Assembly: GCA_025504975.1 (NCBI GenBank)
Contig: JANUWI010000014.1
Location: forward strand, 1,116,001 to 1,180,000
Direction of reading: 5' to 3'
DNA length: 64,000 bases
Origin: Plenodomus lindquistii
Taxonomy: Eukaryota > Ascomycota > Dothideomycetes > Pleosporales > Leptosphaeriaceae
Shown here: in pieces, positions 33,270 to 44,980 of the stretch
How the letters are laid out: each line of letters starts with the position of its first letter
Numbering within the stretch: the first letter of the stretch is position 1
Position numbers and translations under genes: made by a program
Notes under the pieces: generated by a model
The model's database searches: none
The model's input: only the letters and a program-made list of their open reading frames with translations
Told to the model about the DNA's origin: nothing

Positions 33270-34554
33270 ATGAAGATTCGTCTCATCTGGCTTGTCCTTC
33301 AGACCTTTGCTTGGGTCCTTTACCCCCTTTAACCTACAGCGTTTCCTTGTGTTTTCTCTTTGTATCATGTTTTCAGTTTGCAGAGCACAACTTTTGAACC
33401 ATGAGACATTCTAACTCTGCCTTTGGCAGCAGCTAACTGTCTAAAAGCTAAAGGAAACCAACTTCTCACCGCACACCTATGTCGGTTGTTTCGATCTCTA
33501 CGACGGCATAGATACCGACACGGCACTTCTCACGGGTCCCACGTACCTCGGCATGCCCAACGCCACACAGGAAATTTGTCAAGACTACTGTGCGGAACAG
33601 TCGCAGCCTCCGATGGAGTACTTCGGTCTTGACCACGCAAACAACTGTCGCTGCGCTGGCAACTTCTCGTTCACCCCCAACACCGCGGATGCGTTCTGTC
33701 AAACTGGTGCTGAAGGTAACACCACACAGGCAGCTGGAGATGACGACCACATCAACGTTTGGAGGCTCTTCGCTTACACCACGCCCACACAGTCTAGCCT
33801 TGCTCCGACTTCAGACCAAGCGAGCGCAAGCGCAACGCCAACCAGTCAACCCCTCTCACCTGATGGTACCTGTGGAACCGGTTCCACTGATGATGCTGGA
33901 TACAGCTGTCTTGGTACCGTAAACGGTGATTGCTGCTCCTTCTGGGGCTATTGTGGACGAACGTACGAGCATTGTGATGCCGCCTACAGGTGTCAAGTCG
34001 GCTATGGCACCTGTAACCCGCCCCTCCTATCATCTTCCAGTTCTGGTTCTTTGTCTTTGTCTTCTTCTTCTCCAGCTGAGGCGAGCTCTTCTTCTGCTGA
34101 GGCCATCTCTTCTTCTGCTGAGGCGAGCTCTTCTTCTGCTGAGGCCATCTCTTCTTCTGCTGAGGCAAGCTCTTCTTCTGCTGAGGCCATCTCTTCTTCG
34201 GCTGAGACAAGCTCTTCTTCTGCTGAGCCCATCTCTTCTTCGGCTGAGGCCATCTCTTCTTCGGCTGAGGCAAGCTCTTCTTCGGCTGAGGCAAGTTCCT
34301 CTTCGACACAGTCGAGCGCAGCACCGACTGGCCAACCCCTCTCGCCTGACGGTACCTGTGGAACCGGTTCTACTGACGATGCTGGATACAACTGTCTAGG
34401 CACTGTCAACGGCGATTGCTGTTCTCACTGGGGCTATTGTGGACGCACGTACGAGCATTGTGATGCTGAGTATGAATGTCAAGTCGGGTTCGGCACGTGT
34501 AACCCTCCCGTTCCATCGTCTACTGGTCCGGCCCAGGTACGTTTATTTCTCTAG
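33270..34554 (+). CDS. WSC domain protein with two CBM18 chitin-binding domains
   Basis: Main exon 33448-34554 (or to a donor at 34537). A signal-peptide exon, 33270-33314 (MKIRLIWLVLQTFAW), is proposed from the TATA box and the splice to the acceptor after CTAACTGTCTAAAAG; its donor (GTCCTT) is weak, so exon 1 is tentative. The WSC domain (about residues 24-117) runs from YVGCFDLYDG through EICQDYCAEQ, EYFGLDHANNCRCAGNFSF to VWRLFAYTTP. Two hevein-like CBM18 domains follow, each DGTCGTGSTDDAGY...GDCCS.WGYCGRTYEHCDA, separated by about 100 residues of Ser-rich repeats (SSSAEA units) likely to be O-glycosylated. Such proteins bind cell-wall chitin and act as wall sensors, wall parts or chitin-shielding secreted proteins. 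The 3' end may be spliced further: GTACGT at 34537 could join ATCAG at 34600. Confidence 0.78.
34075..34312 (+). repeat. Coding minisatellite (Ser-Ser-Ser-Ala-Glu units)
   Basis: About 16 copies of a near-perfect 15-base unit (GCTGAGGCNANCTCTTCTTC type, alternating in 30-base pairs) inside the WSC-CBM18 gene. Every unit is a multiple of three, so copy-number change would keep the frame and vary the linker length between the two chitin-binding domains. Confidence 0.85.
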
Positions 34555-35956
34555 TCTGAGTTCAAAAGTTGTGGTCTGCAAACCAAAAACATGATATCAG
34601 GTAAGTATATTCGTTGCTCAGTGTGCGCTTCGGCCAACACCCTGAATGGGCAAGCAAGAGCTGGACGAGTCCTGGGTATGGACATGGGTGAAGACTCGCC
34701 ATACCAACACGACCCTACACATTGACCATCAAATTCGGACTCCGAAACAACTGTGAGTACCTACCCTACCATCACATGAGCTATCAACCCAGTTTCTAGG
34801 TCCCACTTCACTTTGTTTTTCACTGCTTGTTCTCACTTGTTGAGCTCTTATTCAAGCCCGTCGGTCAGCCCTGCTTCTCACCTACTTTGCGACAACGTCG
34901 ATTGAACCACTGAACACAAGTGTGGTGTGCTCAATGGTAGGTACATCCTCTGTATATTACCAAACAGCTAATACCAACTGAGGACACAGCATACTCAGTA
35001 TAGCCCGCCCCAATCATCAATATTCTTTTTCGTTCCTCACGACAGTTTTATCGCAACATCGCACCCACGAATCTGTGTACTCCACGAGCATTAGGCCACA
35101 ATCGTAAGTAACCGTGCAAGTTCGATGATACTTCCGTTGACACGACCTCCAGAGGTATTTCCTCCTCGATGATCTTCCATCTTGTTTCAAACTATCCTCT
35201 GATATAGTAAGCATGCCGACCAATACTGAACACAACACCAAGATTACCCACCCCAAAGGAAACCTGCAGATATACTCGCTACTGCCTGCCCTAACGTTAT
35301 GAATCAACATGCACTTCTAGGCACACAGCCTACGCTAACATTACCTTTTGTCCTTTTCCCTTGATCTTCTTGACTTCTTGTTACCATTTGATATTATAAA
35401 CTCTATCTGCCATGTACTGACTCCACCATCAGCCACCGCCACCTTTATCGAGCACCAAACCACCCTTGCCTTGTCATTCATTTGAAAGAAGGAAAAGGAA
35501 AATAGAGAACAGAAGCTTCACTACGCACATGTTGTAAGTCCTCTCGTCGGATGATCCCTGGATACGTATGTGCTACAAGTCATTGTAGTCTACTCGCTGC
35601 CTCATGACAAGCCAACAGCAATTTCGGAAAGTCTTGTTCATTTGGCTGACAATCACTTACTTATTTTAGAAGGAATGAGGCTGAGTGACCTGTTCGTCCG
35701 ATTGACGGGAGTTAGAGCGGAGAGGTGGTACCCCCTGGGGCGGTGGATGGAGTTTGATTAGTCGGCGGACGATAAAATGCGAGCTATTAGGTATATGTAA
35801 TTCACGGCGGATGTCTTGCTAACACCTGAAGACCGATCCGAGATTTCATGAAGAAGCAGAGCAAGATGATCGAGAACAGTAGAGACGGTCTTCCGATCTC
35901 ATAATATACCAGTACTCCCACAACATCCATGGTGCATCCATAGCCTTTTCCCGCCC
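34555..35956. other. Intergenic region, no supported gene
   Basis: 1.4 kb between the WSC-CBM18 gene and the convergent GH95 gene. Several splice-like signals occur (GTAAGT at 34601, GTGAGT, GTAGGT, CTAAT...CACAG near 34970), so it may hold 3' exons or a noncoding transcript of the WSC gene, but no reading frame supports this. Confidence 0.35.
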
Positions 35957-38426
35957 TCATATCTCAACAAGTACATCACCCTCAACATTCACGACCCTCA
36001 AAGGTGCCTCTCGTCCACTGACCAATGCCCTCTTCACTACTCCCTCCCCATCCCATTCGAACTCCACCTCACCACCTTCCCTCAACCTCAACCCTCTGAC
36101 TCGTCCATTCCCCCACGCCGCCGGAATCGCCGGCCCTAGAATTACGTTCTTGACTCCCTCCCCATCGTGACTTTGCGGCAAATCCACAGCAAGCATACTC
36201 AGGACCGCCCCGCCTAGTCCGAAATTCGCATCGATTTGGAAAGGCGTGGCGGTACCACTGTACATACTCAATCCATTATCTGCAAAGTTCTCTTGTATAG
36301 CGTAGCGGAGGTGGAAATGCGCTTGCTCGGTGTCGTTAAGACGGGCCCAACATGCGGAGCGCCAGACCTTCCCCCAACCGGCGTTGGCGTCGGCGCCGTT
36401 GCCATTACCACGAGAGATCAACTTGTTGCGTACAGCGGAGCTGATGGTACCATTCGTGTAGCCAGAGAGAAAAGAGGAGAGTGAGTACCCTGGGTACCAA
36501 CCCACAAGCTCAGACAAGTGGCGGTGGGTGTCGTTCTGCGGTTCGTAGCCGTAGGAGTCGGGGAGTTTCCATTCTTTCAGTTGGGAGAAGGCGCCGACGT
36601 GAAAGCCTTTGTCCAATTGATCAAGCGAGGATGAGATGTTGGATGTGAATGCTGTGTCGGGTTCCTCAACAATGGGGGAAAATGTAAGCACAGCGTCGAA
36701 GACTTGGTGAATGAGCTGCTGGAAGTGTGCGCATGCGAAAGTTGTAGGGCCATGTTCAGGGCTGTTACATGGGTTGACGACGAGGCTGTTATCGTTGGTG
36801 AAGGTATCGGGTTGCAGTTGATTGAGCCAGAACTCGGCGACCCCTTTGATGAGTGGGTAGCCTTGAGCGGCCAGCCATGTCGTGTCGCGAGAGTAGTCCC
36901 AATGGTCAAATACATGCTGCATCATCCATGCGCCGGCAGCTGCGTAGTTTGCCCACGAGGCACCGCTCTTCATGCCTGTGTGGCCGAAAATGTTCATTTC
37001 ATTGTGGGTAACCCAGCCTGGTGCGTCATACAGGAGTTTCGCGGTCTCAGACCCCCGGGGTACCCAGTTCTCAATCATGTAGTCCCAGAGTGGGGATTGT
37101 AGGTCTGTCAAGCCGGTCTGTTCAGTTGTCCAATGATTCATCTGAAGGTTGATGTTTGCGTGGTAGTCGCCGGACCATGCGGCGTACAGGCCTTCGCTCC
37201 ATCGACCTTGGAGGTTTGGAGGGAGAGATCCAGGACGAGAACTCGACACAAAGAGGTAGGTGCTGTAGTCGAAAAGCAAGCTCTCCAGGAATGGATCGCC
37301 GGTGGTTTCGTCCGACGAATAACGTGAGATCAGTTCCGCGGTGGGAGTTTGCGATGAATTGAGGGTGTCTGACAGCGAGAGCTCGAACCGGGTGACCAAA
37401 GGTGTGAAATCTTGGATATGTGCACTTTCTAGCTCCGCAGAGGTCTTCGCAGCAGCCTTCTCGGTAGTTGCCTCAACAAAAGGCGCTGGGTCCTCACCAA
37501 GGAAGGAGTACCCAAATTCCGCGGTGCCCTTCTTTTGATCGTAATTCGTCCCGGCACCGACGACAAGGGATACTGATTTGGTTCCATTTGTCGGAGTCAA
37601 CACCCAAGCCGCAGTGCTGTTGTTACACGAACCCTCCACTCCTCCAGGCAACGCGATCCGGGCGATAGCATCATATCGCATGCCTTCTTGGGGTTCTAAT
37701 TGTGTCACACCGCGCAGCCTCAGCTGATCTGAATCGCAGGTAAGCGACTTCAAATTAGAACCGACCAGTTCATTGTCCAATCTGACGTGTAGCACAGGCA
37801 GCTGGCTGCCAGCCTGCACAGTGTACACGCAAACCTGATCAGGGTAAGAGCAGAACACCTTGGTCTCGATATCTGCGCCATTCGCCTTGTAGCGTGTTGT
37901 ATGAACGCCATTTGTCAAATTCAAGGTACGCGTATAGCCCGTGATGGAGATGTTGCTCGTCTGATGACTGGGAATAGTGACACTCAAGTTACCCAGAACC
38001 TGGTACGAGCCAAACCAAGCGTCATTACCGAGGAGTGCATCCACGTTGCCTGTACCATTGGTGAAGATCAAATCCCGAATACCCGGGAGTGCTTGCGCAA
38101 CCGGAGAAGTTGGATTGCCGCCTGTGTAGTTCTGAACAGGTCAGCATTAGAGCTATTCTAGAAACATTAGGGAAGATGCTTACAGCATTGTCGAATGGTC
38201 CTCCAGACCATAGACTATCCAGGTTCAAGTTTATCGTCTCTTGACCGGCAGGACCGTATGGCATTGCTCCTAGTCGTCCATTCCCGAGCGGATATGCGGT
38301 TCGAATAATGTCGCTTGCATTAGCAGGTACTCTTGACCATATTGACTTCGCCGCGGTGAATTGGGCGTGCACGAGCACAAAAAGCACAGAGAACCGAGCA
38401 GCTGATTGCATCGCTGCTTTCGCCAT
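35957..38426 (-). CDS. GH95 alpha-L-fucosidase (secreted)
   Basis: Exons 38426-38184 and 38131-35957 encode about 805 residues, the usual GH95 length. The intron 38132-38183 (GTAAGC...TTCAG) joins GGPFDNA to NYTGGNPTSP. The ATG at 38426 gives MAKAAMQSAARFSVLFVLVH, a signal peptide; an upstream in-frame ATG at 38462 and one at 38411 are alternatives. GH95 marks: LGNGRLGAMPYG and LNLDSLWSGGPF near the N-terminus; ANINLQMNHW (about residue 406), holding the two catalytic Asn that activate water in the bifidobacterial enzyme; NPCNSPEHGP (about 535), with the catalytic Glu; and TPFQIDANFG (about 716), with the conserved Asp. Known role: hydrolysis of alpha-1,2-linked fucose from plant wall xyloglucan or glycans, by inversion. 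More than ten N-glycosylation sites fit secretion. Confidence 0.93.
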
Positions 38427-39064
38427 GATTGCGCACGTTGAAGCACTGGGGAATCGCAACAATTTTCATTATGAGTGCGATTCTACATGCTCATATATAA
38501 TCACCCCTATGACGACTCATTAAAGTACATCGCTTGCTGGACAGGCTAGGAGGGACTGCGGGGAAATAGAGTACCTGCATATTCTTCAATGCGAAAATTG
38601 CGGCCGAAATACTCCGCGAATGATCGGTGTGGACATGCGGTCTTGTCCCGCGGCGCAGTCAACTCATGACGTTCTTCACAAGGAGAAAAAAGAGGTGTAA
38701 AGATCGTGCGTGAGCTCATGGTGTGCACACGCTACCAACGATGCAAGATGATGCAGAACGTGGCAGGAAAACAAGAGGGTCTTGATGTAGACGCGGCATT
38801 AGGTACCGGGCAGGTTGCATTCGCAAGCAAGACTAGCCGAACTCGCCCAAGTTGGTGAACGGGATCGCGCTGCGAGGTAAATGAAGGAGTCTTGGTGTGT
38901 AAGAGTGTAAGATGAAGCCTCGGCGGAGGCCCGCGGACAGATCAGCAAGGCCGCAGCACGTGACGCCGGCGGTTTGATTGACCGAGCCCGGCGTGCTAAC
39001 TTTCGTGGGCGATGGTCACATCATACACGCTCCCACTTGTCGGATCGCAGGCCAATTGCGCAAG
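38427..39064. promoter_or_regulatory. Divergent intergenic region, GH95 and MSS51-like genes
   Basis: About 640 bp holding both promoters. TATATAA at 38494-38500 lies about 70 bases before the GH95 start. Nothing else recognised. Confidence 0.45.
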
Positions 39065-40656
39065 ATGAGGACTCCGTACACATGCAGACAGTGTCTGTCG
39101 CTGGTCAAGGGCTCGCGAGCTCCAATACGGCCCTCGCAGGCGTTCCGACCACTTGCGCAGAAAGCGTCTTCGCAGCGACATCACTCCACCAAGGGTCCCG
39201 CGCAGCCCAAGCTTGCTGTCCCACAGCGCAACATCTCGACGACGTCGAACAAGGCGGCCGCCGCCAAGCCCTTTCAGCCGTACGACTATGTCGACCCGGA
39301 AGGCATCCAGCGGACGCTTATGCTGACCGAGGAGAACCTCTTCAACTCCTTCACTGATTCGCCGATCCCTCAGATACGGAAACGGGCGGCCTTCATGCGC
39401 CAACATGCCTACTGCCCACACCCCTCACATCAACCGACACGTGCGCCAAGAAACGACCAGGACCTCGAGGCACGCAAGTCGTCGGCGACCGGCGCGCCGC
39501 CGGCCCACGTCAACTTCGAATGCCCGGACTGTGGCATCCCCGTCTACTGCTGCGAGGAGCACTGGGCCGACGACTACGAAGCGCATCTCGAAGTCTGCGA
39601 CGTGCTGCGGCAGAGCAACGAAGATGACCACGATCTGCGCAGTGGGAGGTTCTTCAAGGAGTTCCAGTTCGCAGAGCCGCAGATGGAGGAGATTTTGGTC
39701 AACATGACGAGCTGGGACACATATCTCTACACACGAGATTTCGACGCGCTGAACAAGGATCGTGAGATGAGGCAGGCGACGAAGCTGCTGACGTACCCCA
39801 TAACCATTGCCAGCATCATCAATGAGCTGAGTCCTTACAATATCCGAAAGAATGGCCGCATGACACCAGAGGGCTTGAAAAGCTTCAGCGGTATGCACCA
39901 CTCCTCATACTTTCACCAACGCCGTCACTAACATCACCAGCCCTCCGACATACCCTCCATCCTCCTCGAACCGGCGGCGGCGACACCTGGAAGAATGCCC
40001 GCATCGCGCCCCCCTCCGTCCGCCTATTCATCCTCGGCGCCCGCGCTGAGTCTTCTCTACCCCGCGAGACCTGGATGCAACTGGCCTATCTCTTCCACCG
40101 TGTTCAATTCTCTGTGAACTTCATCGGCCCCGAGGCAATGGCAAACCGCGAATCTGAGCTTCCCCTTCCCGAGCGCACGCCCCTCAATCCCTTCGGCGCT
40201 GTCATCGAAGACCGCATCAGTAACGCCATGAAAATCAGCACCTATGTCGAGCACTACCACAACATTCATAAGACGGGATACTTTTACCCCTACGACCCAT
40301 ACTTTGACTGCTTTGTCGTGTTTCATCCCGGCTTTGGCAACGCAGCGAGCATGCATGAGTGGGAGGAAACGCTTCCGCTGCTGCTTGAGACCAAGGTCCC
40401 GATTATTGCGACAGGGTACTCGCCGTGGGACATGATGCAGGACGTGAACCACCTGCAAAAGAGATATGGTAATGAGATGGATATATTACTGGAGCCAGGC
40501 GAGAATTTGTTCAGGAGCCTCAGGTGGGACCTGAATGATTTGGATCCGCACGATGTGACGTGTAGTAACTGGGGCGTGTATGCCTTCCGTGGGAAGCGCT
40601 ACGAGACAATGAAGAAGGAGGAGGACACCGAGGTCCACAGTGATCGGACCGCTTGA
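39065..40656 (+). CDS. mss51: Mitochondrial MSS51-like zinc-finger protein
   Basis: Exons 39065-39890 and 39941-40656 encode 513 residues. The intron 39891-39940 (GTATGC...CACCAG, with CACTAAC) joins KSFS to ALRHTLHPP. The start is the first ATG in frame. The N-terminus is Arg/Ser/Ala-rich with almost no acidic residues (CRQCLSLVKGSRAPIRPSQA) and fits a mitochondrial targeting peptide. A MYND-like zinc-binding cluster lies at about residues 115-180 (YCPHPSHQ, then FECPDCGIPVYCCEEHW, then HLEVC). Then follow FTDSPIPQIRKRAAFMRQH-type and TYPITIASIINELSPYN segments typical of the family. In yeast Mss51 activates translation of COX1 mRNA and takes part in cytochrome oxidase assembly; the same role is likely here. 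It is divergent from the GH95 gene. Confidence 0.9.
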
Positions 40657-41046
40657 GCCGGGGGTGTATTATAGTCGTGTATCAACTATGTGCCAACGAT
40701 ACTTCAGTCTTGTCGGCGTGCTTTTCCTTGGCACACTGCCGGGTCTCTTGCCCTGTCGAGAGTCCCCTTCATTGGCTCCCAACAACGTGATCACAGCTTC
40801 GCATACTGCATGTCCAGTCGGGGCTTGGCTCGTTCCTCTCGACGAGCCTGCATTTATCCCATTCCAGATCATTGATATTCATGTAGAGTACGCCTGCTGT
40901 CAGCACTCCCGCAAGGGCAAACTCTAAGGTTACCCAAGTTGCCCCCGGATGTAGTCGAAGTAGCATTTAGGTGTGACAGTGTGTGGAGTTGGCTTGATAC
41001 AACGACCATGCACCTGCTGTATCATTGTGACGTGTCTAGGCAGGCC
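40657..41046. other. Short intergenic stretch
   Basis: About 390 bp after the MSS51-like gene; no gene recognised. Followed by the small membrane ORF. Confidence 0.35.
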
Positions 41047-41196
41047 ATGGTAAACCCTAAAAAGCAGGCATATCCCATCTCCAAAATGCCCAAAATGCGT
41101 ACTGCATACGCTGTTCTTATGGTCCTCGCTTTCACATTCTGGTTTCTAATGGGCATCTTCCTTCAATATCTGAAAGTGCAGAATACAGTCCGCTAG
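41047..41196 (+). CDS. Possible small single-pass membrane protein, 49 aa
   Basis: An ATG in an ideal context (GGCCATGG) opens 49 codons. The N-terminal 20 residues are basic and without acidic residues (MVNPKKQAYPISKMPKMRT). One hydrophobic helix follows (AYAVLMVLAFTFWFLMGIF), then a short polar tail. The layout is like small tail- or signal-anchored proteins of the ER or mitochondrial inner membrane. No family was recognised. It could be chance, since the frame is short. Confidence 0.35.
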   Translation: MVNPKKQAYPISKMPKMRTAYAVLMVLAFTFWFLMGIFLQYLKVQNTVR

Positions 41197-41242
41197 TATC
41201 TAACCCTAAGTCCGAAAATTGTTTTAGCTTGCAGGGCCATGT

Positions 41243-43812
41243 CTATTCCAACACAAACGTTTCAGCCGACCATCCGTATGCACGATTCAACCGCCTGCCG
41301 TATCTTCTCGTTGTTGCATGTGGTATCTTCCGATCAGGATGATGCTCATGAAAATTGATCGGACGCATAGTTGACAGCTCAACAGGGGTGAACTTCCATA
41401 CAGAACCGTAGAGCTTTTCAAACATGGACCCAATAGTGGCCATGGCATATAGGATCCTGCCAAGGAACTTCACCGGGACGATCTGGAGACAATGGATCAT
41501 GAAATAATGCGTTCTGAAAACTTTGCATGCCCACTCATTCACGGTGAATCGAGATGTCTCATTCAGTACGTGGGGAGCTTCATGCTATGGCTCATGATCC
41601 TCAGTGCTGATACCACAGGTTTTGGTTTTGGTCTTTGGCCTAGTGGGCTTCTTATCACCGTCAATAGTACGCTGCATTCGAAGCTCGAGCTCGAGCTCCA
41701 TTTCTTTCACAGACATTGATCGTTGCTTGGCCGACATCAGTCTAGGTGCATGTAAAACGTCTACCCAAGGGTCTGTCCTTCGGAGGTCTCTCGGTGACTC
41801 GATCATAGTGGGATATAAGATATGAAGTGTTTTCCTCGGTCCATAGTTTCTCTTAGCCCGGGTGAGAACAGCTTGATCAACTCTATGCCAGAACTTGTTA
41901 AGGTTGGCTCCAGCAGTCCGCATCTGTTGGCCTGTCTGCTTTGTACGGCGAGTCTCCGCCGGGTATTCAAAACGGTTGCCGTTTAATTCTCCTACATCGG
42001 AGAGCTTCATCTCATCCATATGGCCGGCGATAGCCATGATCTGGCCGTACAGCTGAAGCATGCATTTGTTTACAGCGCCCTCATCAACAGCTTGGTTTAG
42101 CACACGGAAAGGCTCGTATAACCTCGGTGGGAATAGCTTCAGTAGGCGTTCCAGTTCGCCAATTAAAGCCAATTCCGAAAACATTTTTGCTACCATTGGG
42201 GAGATGCGCTGTTTGTCTTTCAGGTCTCGGCGGATTTGACGCTAATCTCGTCCATGATATTCTGCAAGCCCATGAGCTCTCTTCTATCATTGTCTTGAAT
42301 GATAGTGAATAGCATCAAAAGGTAGTCATGCAGTACGGGTGATTTTGTCGTACAGTAACAAACATTGGGATTAGGATAATTAGCGTCTCGAATCCAGTAG
42401 GAACGAAGCTCCGGCGAACCGGGAACAGCAGACACTAGCTCTAGAAGTGGCGTGCTTGCCATAACCTTAATGAAGTTCTTGTAAGCGAGAAGCTCCAGTT
42501 CGAGGTCTGCAGGGAGAGGCTTGTCATAGGAAATTACGTGTGCATGTTGCTTGTGAAGTTCGCTAATACGTTGAATCTGATCTCGCACGGTGGTCCATGA
42601 CATGAGATAACTGTATGCCTCGGCGACCATATTTGTCAGGATGCGATCCCAGAAAACGCGGGTTCCCTTGAAAGGATGGTGGTTTCCATGTTTGTCGAGC
42701 ACGCTTTCCTGGCGATGTTCACCATGCGAAATCGCAGTCTCAAGAAAATAGCCTGGGTCCTCTCGCAGGGCCCACATGTGATCCTCGCTTTCGCTTCGTT
42801 TTGCTTCCACGAGATTCAGTAGGGCATCGAATTCCATGGCGCGCGGGACATGGTAAGGCCCTTCCTCTACTGAAGATGTGACAGTGATTGTCTCCGAATT
42901 ATTGTCCAATGTAAGGGGTGCTAGAGGCCTACGAACGGGATACTGTTCATCTAGTATCTCATCGGGAGCGACATCATGCGATATGGCTTTGGCGCATTCA
43001 ACAAGGAAGTGGAGTGTGCGGTCCTGAATGTCGAGAATGATCTGGCCGACATCCACACGAACATCGGCGGCATTGGTTTTCGAGGGAGGAAGATTCTTAG
43101 GCGTGGAAGATATGCTACCATACGTATTGGCTGAGCACTGCCCAATGATTCGCATGTAGTGTTCTCCTTCCTCTTTCACGAGGTTTGGAGTAATCCCTTG
43201 TGCCCGGATTCCAAGATGGGCCGATTGATAATCGCTAAACGCAAAAGTGCCTGGTTTGTTTCGACCACGAGAGTTGAGCAACACCAGCAAGGATTTTTGG
43301 CTGGTCAGATCCTCCAGGTTTAGATTGGGCAGCAGGAAAGCGTCCCTGAACTTCGGATCTGGGGGACGAATGGGTCCAAACAGGCCTCGTCCTTCTGCGG
43401 TAACTAACAATGCTTTCCACTCGGGGTGAGGCTCCTAGGAGATGTCGGGCCATGCAGCCTGAAAGACCTTTTTGCGCCCTTCCCGGCTCTTCTTCTCCCA
43501 TCGCTTTCAGATGGCTTCTTCATGCCGATCCAGTATGCCTTGCAACATTTCGAAACTGGCGAAGGTAGAGCATGATCGCTGTTTAGCTGTATTTCTTTCC
43601 CCTTCAAGGGGAACGAACTTCGGCATAACGTATCCGCCTTGCTTCAGCAATCCTTCGGGATCTTGAGCGAAGGCCGCTGGGTTGCGGGCGATCACGTCGT
43701 CCAACGTCACGACATCTTCGGGATTTCGAACATAATGAAGGGCGAAAATGGGTATAGAGTTAGGATTTCGATTTTGGATTTTAGGGCCTCGCTTGAAAGA
43801 GCGCAGTTGCAC
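41243..43812 (-). pseudogene. Broken member of a large fungal hypothetical protein family (about 850 aa)
   Basis: The minus strand from ATG 43812 to stop 41243 follows one protein of about 850 residues that I recognise as a family widespread in filamentous ascomycetes, function unknown. Landmarks are YVRNPEDVVTLDDVIARNP, FEMLQGILDRHEEAI, LNLEDLTSQKSLLVLLNSRG, DHMWALREDPGYFLE, ANLNKFWHRVDQ and the C-terminal FEKLYGSVWKFTP and RRYGRRLNRAYGW. Lesions: TGA at 43507, after DRHEEAI; TAG near 43435, after AAWPDIS; a frameshift near 42245, between MDEIS and RRDLKDKQRISPMVAKMF; and TAG at 41585, after STEDHEP. Reading frames between lesions are clean and no introns are needed. The gene lies at the very edge of the AT-rich repeat block, so RIP leakage is a likely cause of the stops. 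Confidence 0.8.
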
Positions 43813-43894
43813 AAGGAGAATGCGCGTACTAGCTAAGCTCTATAATATGTAGTAGTTAAGATATAGGGGTAAGAAAGTAGGAGTAGTTGTCAGA

Positions 43895-43985
43895 TTGACG
43901 GAGTTATTACGATCGGAGCCGGAAGGACAGAGCCTCCGGCTCCCAGAGGGCTATGGCCCTCTATATCTAATAGAAAAACCGGGCA
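43895..43985. repeat. GC-richer border segment with two hairpins, possible LTR end
   Basis: Just inside the AT block lies a little-mutated island. Hairpin 1: GGAGCCGGA (43915-43923) pairs with TCCGGCTCC (43935-43943). Hairpin 2: AGAGGGC (43945-43951) pairs with GCCCTCT (43956-43962) over a 4-base loop. The setting (GATTGACGGAG upstream, GC hairpins, then AT-rich sequence) looks like the terminal region of an LTR retrotransposon, but no matching partner LTR was found. Confidence 0.5.
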
Positions 43986-44556
43986 CAGAGTGCGCTAGCG
44001 TACTCTATAACCTTTAAAATAAAACTAGCTTTCTAAACTACGTTTAGAGTATATATAATTAATTATTTTAATTATTATTAAAATTATTAATTTTTATATA
44101 TTTTTAATTATAATATATATTTAATAGTTAGAAGTTTTACTACTAACTACTAGTTAGGCTTTTCTATTATACTATTACTTTATAATAAATAGTATTAATA
44201 AATAGTAATATTTAGAATACTACTATTATTCTCTATAATTTTATAGACTATACTAAATAGTATACTAAGCTCTAGTTCTATACTATAGTATATAAAATAT
44301 AGAATAGAATTAAATCTAATTTAATATTATAGATTTTTATCTAGTTTAGGCTACTAGAGGCGCTAAATATTATAAACTATATACTAGTTTCTAATATTAA
44401 AAAAGCTATTTTTATTAGCTAATATACTCTAACTAGATAAAAAATATATAAAAAAAACTTTAATTTATATAAAACTATAATAGAATAATATAAGCTATAT
44501 TTATATTTATATAAATAAACTAGAATCTAGAATATAATAGTATTTATTTATTTTAT

Positions 44557-44980
44557 AGCTATTATAATAGCTTAAAAATATAAAGTGCTAAAAGGTATCT
44601 AAAATAGTTTAAAAGTATATAGAAATACGCGTAGATTAAAAAGCTAAATAAATTATATTTTTATAAACTTTATATAAAAAAATAAAAAAATTATATTTTT
44701 ATAGTTTTATTAAAAAAGTAAGCTATATAGAGTAGAATTTAGTAGTAATTCTAGGCTTTTATAAAGTTTATTTTTTTTCTCTACTATATTAGCACGTAGG
44801 TAATAGTAAAGTAGAAATTCTAGTAGAATTTAGACTAGGTATAGTATAGAGGTAGTTTAAATAGAAATTAGTATAGTTTTCTATTTTTAATAAGCTTATA
44901 TAGAGAAAAATAGAGGTAGTTTATAAAAAAGCCTCTATAGCTAAAAGTTATTATTATAATAGAATATAGCTTTATTATAG
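44557..44980 (+). repeat. Direct repeat, copy A (about 0.42 kb)
   Basis: Same orientation as 47174-47596, with shared landmarks such as the segment around TACTATATTAGCACGTAGG (about 44782-44800) and TTATTATTATAATAGAATATA near the end. Differences are nearly all C/T or A/G, as RIP makes. Could be the two LTRs of a shortened element or two copies of a short repeat. Confidence 0.8.

Noticed and set aside
34002..34409. Long minus-strand frame made of Ala-Ser-Glu-Glu-rich repeats
   Set aside because: It is the antisense reading of the 15-base minisatellite in the WSC-CBM18 gene; repeats of triplet length keep several frames open.
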